Shown: one piece after another, positions 7,287 through 10,063 of the stretch
Layout: each line of letters opens with the position of its first letter
Numbering within the stretch: the stretch's first letter is position 1
DNA from: Fibrobacter sp. UBA1313
Lineage (GTDB): Bacteria; Fibrobacterota; Fibrobacteria; Fibrobacterales; Fibrobacteraceae
NCBI GenBank assembly: GCA_002307115.1
Contig: DBTP01000081.1
Coordinates: forward strand, 1,284-11,346
Direction of reading: 5' to 3'
DNA: 10,063 nt
Translations under genes and position numbers: made by a program
The notes under the pieces: model-generated
What the model was told of the DNA's origin: nothing
The model's input: only the letters and a program-made list of their open reading frames with translations
Databases searched by the model: none

Positions 7287-8294
7287 CTACCCCTGCACCA
7301 GCAATTTATCAATCCATTCCTCACTTCCAAAGCGGGAACGATCCACCTTTTTATGCCAATCTCGACCCTCAGGAACCAGGCTTTCCATTTCCGGCCAAGG
7401 ACGAATCATCTGTGGCGGGAGCAAAGACCAAAGCTTACTGCAATCAATGGCAAGATTCCCTACTCGCGGAGGAAGCGGCCCCGCTTCTAGGCGATTACAA
7501 CCCTGCAAAAGTTCCGGGGAAAAACCTCCCACAACATTTATAATTTGTCCGATTTCGTACAAACTCACCGTTCGCCGACCACCACAGTGATAGATTCCCG
7601 CAGGGAACGGGTGTTCCAAAATGTACTCCACAATACGACACAAATCGCCCCCGTAAATAGGGTTTCGATATTCATCAAAATAAAGCGTTGCAGGACGCCC
7701 CGGACGAAACCGATGGGTAATCCAATCAATGGCACCCGCTTCTCCACCGGGGGCATAATCCATAGGGAGAGGCACTCGCAAAATAACCACTTCTGGAACC
7801 AGTTTTTGAATATCCTCTTCTGCAAAGGACATGTGTTTTCCAAAATTGTGAATAGGGTCTTTCGGGTCCTCTTCTTTGTAGCCCCCTTCACCTGAAGCTC
7901 CACTAAATACCATATCCGTTGAAAGACGAATCAAAGTGCATTGACACTCTGCCGCTAAACGTGCAACAGTCACCCCTTGCGTATAATTCAAAAGTTTCGA
8001 AAGTGCCGCATCGCATTCACAAGCTTTTAAGGCACAGTTTCCACTCGCATCAATCACCGTACCAAATTGATGTTCTTCAAAAGCCGCGGCATGAGAAGCG
8101 ACATCTTCTGCATCAATAGGAATCACACCCAATCCTTTGACATCATTAGAATTCACAGCGCGAATTCCATAAACAAAATTGGGAAATCTTTTTTGAAAGT
8201 ATCGAAAAAGAGCATATCCAGGAACTCCCGAAAGCCCTGTAATCAGAATGGGGAGCCTGATATGATTGAGTGCAAGATCACTATTTTCGAACAT
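7287..8294 (-). CDS. RmlD-like extended SDR protein with altered catalytic residues
   Basis: The 335-residue product has a Rossmann fold N-terminus with G20-LS-G-VP-G26 in LITGLSGVPG, and the LSTDMVFSG strand (124-132) typical of dTDP-4-dehydrorhamnose reductase (RmlD) and its relatives. PIYGGDLCRIVEYIL (212-226) and GIYHCGGRRTVSLYEI (233-248) also match that family's C-terminal half. The catalytic YxxxK, usually YGrtK, reads FGKHM (151-155): Tyr is Phe and Lys is Met. It may therefore be a non-catalytic NAD(P)-binding protein, like the regulatory MAT2B relatives, or use other residues. ATG 8294 is chosen over a TTG at 8312; it overlaps the NUDIX stop by 14 bases and has no clear Shine-Dalgarno, so coupling is likely. 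The substrate and role are unknown. Its place directly before lpxC hints at envelope sugar metabolism, which is inference. Confidence 0.75.
   Translation of the reverse strand: MFENSDLALNHIRLPILITGLSGVPGYALFRYFQKRFPNFVYGIRAVNSNDVKGLGVIPIDAEDVASHAAAFEEHQFGTVIDASGNCALKACECDAALSKLLNYTQGVTVARLAAECQCTLIRLSTDMVFSGASGEGGYKEEDPKDPIHNFGKHMSFAEEDIQKLVPEVVILRVPLPMDYAPGGEAGAIDWITHRFRPGRPATLYFDEYRNPIYGGDLCRIVEYILEHPFPAGIYHCGGRRTVSLYEIGQIINVVGGFSPELLQGCNRLEAGPLPPRVGNLAIDCSKLWSLLPPQMIRPWPEMESLVPEGRDWHKKVDRSRFGSEEWIDKLLVQG
7290..7294 (-). promoter_or_regulatory. Ribosome binding site deciding the lpxC start
   Basis: AGGGG on the minus strand, four bases before ATG 7285, lies directly against the stop codon of the SDR gene (7287-7289). 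The arrangement AGGGG-TAG-T-ATG suggests that ribosomes ending the SDR protein re-initiate on lpxC. Confidence 0.6.
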
Positions 8295-8820
8295 ACAACA
8301 AAAACGCTGCAATTTGGTGGGGGTGAACTATTTCACCGCTCCGCATTTTTTCTTCAATTTCTTCAGTGGTAAGCCGGAGAGAATCGATATCTTCTGTGTC
8401 ATCAAATTTTGTTTTTCCATTTGCCGTCACACCCTCGGCAAGGACCACAAAAAAGCGACCCCGATGCCGATCTGGATTCATGGGAAATTCTCGAAGAAAA
8501 GTCCAGCGTCCACCCGCAAAGGCACATTCTTCTTGGAGTTCACGTTGAGCGGCTTCTAATGGGGTTTCCCCGAGATCGATTATTCCTGCTGGGAATTCCA
8601 ACGATTCCGCATGAATTCCGTGGCGGTACTGATGCGTCATAATCCACTTGCCCTCAATATCCCGAGCAAGAATCAAAACCCAATCCGGTTGCCAGAGTGT
8701 ATAAAAGTCATCAATGATTTTTCCGTTGGGGAGTTCACACGTCTCTTGATTCACACGAAGCCAGCGAGAATCCAATAAGGGCTTACTCGCGACCGTTCTC
8801 CATGCCTTGTTCTTATTCAT
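8281..8820 (-). CDS. NUDIX hydrolase, ADP-ribose pyrophosphatase-like
   Basis: Hydrolyses a nucleoside diphosphate linked to another moiety, most likely ADP-ribose or a nucleotide sugar. The 179-residue protein has QYRHG (64-68) and ESLEFPAG (72-79) running into the Nudix box: G79, five residues, E85, seven residues, R93-E94-L-Q-E97-E98-C-A100. The metal-binding glutamates are intact; the box's final Gly is Ala. Family members of this type (NudF, NudK) use the QyR...E.PAG region in substrate binding and dimerisation. MNPDRHRGRFF (114-124) sits where related enzymes carry a Pro/Gly loop near the active site. It starts at ATG 8820, 29 bases after the lipoprotein stop, with a weak ribosome binding site, and overlaps the SDR gene at its end. 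Exact substrate cannot be read from sequence. Confidence 0.88.
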   Translation of the reverse strand: MNKNKAWRTVASKPLLDSRWLRVNQETCELPNGKIIDDFYTLWQPDWVLILARDIEGKWIMTHQYRHGIHAESLEFPAGIIDLGETPLEAAQRELQEECAFAGGRWTFLREFPMNPDRHRGRFFVVLAEGVTANGKTKFDDTEDIDSLRLTTEEIEEKMRSGEIVHPHQIAAFLLYVRK

Positions 8821-8849
8821 TGATATTTTTTGTCTATACGCTTCTGATT

Positions 8850-9551
8850 CTAGAAGGTCGAGACAGGCTCCAATAAGGACTCATCAATATTGTTGTAATT
8901 GTAATGATATTCTTTTTCTAAAAGATACAGAACCAGTTTGGTATTGCTCCAGTCTTTTTTCACCCCAATCGTTTCCAAGCCTTTAGTAATCAGCGGCATC
9001 GTGGCAACCAGATCTAATTTCCAACTGGAGCCATCCCAAGTAAAAAGAATAATAGGAACTTTAGAACTCGTAGCAAGACCCACACTACCACGATCATTTT
9101 TCACTTCAAATGGACCGAGCTTTAAATTGACGGCGCGCTGAATCACACCATTAGACCCTGTCACCAGCGAAAGCATTCTATCCTCTGGCACTTTCCACAA
9201 ACGCTCCCGTTCATAAAGGCGATAGGTTACCACCGCTAGAATTTCACAGAAAGGACGCTGTTCCAAAATTTCTTTGGGTGCTGTTTTCGCAAGTGCTTCT
9301 AAAGTATCCATCCAGAAACGGGAAGAATCCGTGATGTAAGGATACAATTTTTCTGGAGAAACACCCTGGGCCACTAAGGACTCCATTTTGTTAAATGTAT
9401 TTTCGAGTAAGAGTTGTTTTTCCTGTTGCACTCGCTTATAAGATCCCTCATCCTCGGAGGAACGCGGTGTTGCTTTCCCTGCACAAGAGGCAAGACCTAA
9501 AGAAACGGAGAGCAGAAAGGCAAGAAAGATTGTATTTTTCAAAAGATGCAT
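8850..9551 (-). CDS. Lipoprotein of unknown function, first gene of the operon
   Basis: The 233-residue product starts with a type II signal peptide: Lys5, a hydrophobic core, and lipobox L20-A-S-C23, so Cys23 should be lipidated and the mature protein anchored in the inner or outer membrane facing the periplasm. Residues 24-40 form a polar tether and 40-120 look largely helical. The part near 150-195 (VPIILFTWDGSSWKLDLV) resembles a beta-sheet pattern seen in NTF2-like folds, but I do not recognise the family. The ATG at 9551 has AGATAGG about seven bases upstream. It heads the minus-strand run ending at fabZ, and its promoter must lie inside the oppositely oriented GGQ gene. Association with lpxC and fabZ suggests an envelope role; that is inference. 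Confidence 0.85.
   Translation of the reverse strand: MHLLKNTIFLAFLLSVSLGLASCAGKATPRSSEDEGSYKRVQQEKQLLLENTFNKMESLVAQGVSPEKLYPYITDSSRFWMDTLEALAKTAPKEILEQRPFCEILAVVTYRLYERERLWKVPEDRMLSLVTGSNGVIQRAVNLKLGPFEVKNDRGSVGLATSSKVPIILFTWDGSSWKLDLVATMPLITKGLETIGVKKDWSNTKLVLYLLEKEYHYNYNNIDESLLEPVSTF
9546..9551. other. Palindrome ATGCAT holding both divergent start codons
   Basis: The hexamer ATGCAT supplies the ATG of the GGQ gene on the plus strand and the ATG of the lipoprotein gene on the minus strand, so the two genes overlap head to head by six bases. The promoter and 5' leader of each gene must then lie within the other's coding sequence. If the GGQ gene really starts at 9570, the genes are separated by 18 bases instead. 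Confidence 0.5.
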
Positions 9552-10040
9552 CGCGATACCTATCTAAAAATGTCACTCGACGAACTGCTTCGGGAATGCC
9601 AACTCAAAGGCTACCAAGGAAGTGGCCCCGGCGGCCAACACCGCAATAAGACCAATACAGGTGTAAACCTCCGACTCAGTGCCTACAATTTAGAAATCAA
9701 GTCCTGTGAAAGCAGAAGTGCTGCCGAAAATAAGGTCCATGCGCTACACCGTATGCGTATGGCGATCGCTTTAGAAGTACGAGAAACGCCTAAACCGGTC
9801 TCAGAATTAAAATTCCCCGGAAGTAATGGAAGAATTCAAAGCTCGAATCTAGGCTTCGCTCCATTTATTGCCGACGTGCTTGATATTGTCGCTCTGAATA
9901 ATGGGGATACCAAACCCGCAGCCGTAGCCTTTGGACTTTCTCCCACAGCGCTCACACGTATTTTGCATCAAGAAAAATCCGTGATTGAAAAAGTGCAATC
10001 CCTCCGCAAAGTCGGTGGGAAATGTCCCTTGCATCGTTAA
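9546..10040 (+). CDS. Peptide chain release factor-like GGQ protein
   Basis: The 164-residue protein has the peptidyl-tRNA hydrolysing domain of class I release factors: GSGPGGQHRNKTNTGVNLRL (25-44) with G29-G30-Q31, then ESRSAAENKVHALHRMR (55-71). No codon-recognition domains (PxT or SPF) are present, so it should release peptides independently of stop codons, as ArfB does, or act in ribosome rescue. The basic helical tail that ArfB inserts into the mRNA channel is absent. Instead residues 105-160 read as a helix-turn-helix-like module (KPAAVAFGLSPTALTRIL). From memory, proteins of this build occur in Planctomycetes, Verrucomicrobia and related phyla. The start is uncertain: ATG 9546 shares its bases with the lipoprotein start, and ATG 9570 (MSLDELLRE) is equally plausible. 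Neither has a good Shine-Dalgarno. Confidence 0.85.
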   Translation: MHRDTYLKMSLDELLRECQLKGYQGSGPGGQHRNKTNTGVNLRLSAYNLEIKSCESRSAAENKVHALHRMRMAIALEVRETPKPVSELKFPGSNGRIQSSNLGFAPFIADVLDIVALNNGDTKPAAVAFGLSPTALTRILHQEKSVIEKVQSLRKVGGKCPLHR

Positions 10041-10063
10041 ATTGTAATCTATAAATCAAAGAA

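Noticed and set aside
7286..7330. Longer lpxC product starting at TTG 7330
   Set aside because: It would overlap the SDR gene by 44 bases and lacks family similarity in the added 15 residues; ATG 7285 has its own AGGGG.
8295..8312. Longer SDR product starting at TTG 8312
   Set aside because: The extra six residues are Cys-rich with no Shine-Dalgarno before them; ATG 8294 still leaves about 12 residues before the Rossmann strand.
10041..10063. Terminator after the GGQ gene
   Set aside because: Only 23 A+T-rich bases remain before the window ends and they show no inverted repeat.

Overview
The window looks like the chromosome of a Gram-negative bacterium. It carries LpxC and FabZ (lipid A and fatty-acid synthesis), an FtsK DNA translocase, a lipoprotein with a classical lipobox, and a CHASE2-type adenylate cyclase. 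Base composition is moderate (by eye in the mid-40s % GC, with the cyclase gene richer in A+T). This gene set and the divergent protein sequences are compatible with the FCB/PVC part of the tree, for instance Fibrobacterota, but that assignment is a guess from memory. Coding density is very high and there is no intact mobile element.

Layout. Bases 1-148 hold no complete gene. They contain a hairpin that probably terminates ftsK and, beyond it, a 16-codon reading frame resembling the N-terminus of an IS200/IS605-type transposase, perhaps a relic. ftsK (149-2908, minus) starts with TTG behind a strong ribosome binding site. An 84-bp divergent spacer with a tandem 13-bp repeat separates it from a 998-residue membrane adenylate cyclase (2993-5989, plus).

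The cyclase converges, two bases apart, on a tightly packed minus-strand operon that reads lipoprotein (8850-9551), NUDIX hydrolase (8281-8820), RmlD-like SDR protein (7287-8294), lpxC (6443-7285), fabZ (5992-6474). The operon ends in an intrinsic terminator lying inside the 3' end of the cyclase gene, on its antisense strand. A GGQ-containing release-factor-like gene (9546-10040, plus) diverges from the lipoprotein gene; the two start codons share the palindrome ATGCAT.

Function. LpxC makes the committed step of lipid A synthesis, while FabZ dehydrates 3-hydroxyacyl-ACP, the same pool that feeds lipid A acylation, so lpxC-fabZ is a coherent envelope pair. The upstream lipoprotein, SDR protein and NUDIX enzyme are co-transcribed by position, but their link to envelope synthesis is inference. 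The most unusual features are the SDR protein with Phe and Met in place of the catalytic Tyr and Lys, the LpxC with a degenerate N-terminal half but an intact active site, the terminator embedded in a coding region, the cyclase's oversized sensor domain, and the GGQ protein with a helix-turn-helix-like tail. I see no CRISPR array, tRNA, rRNA or defence system.
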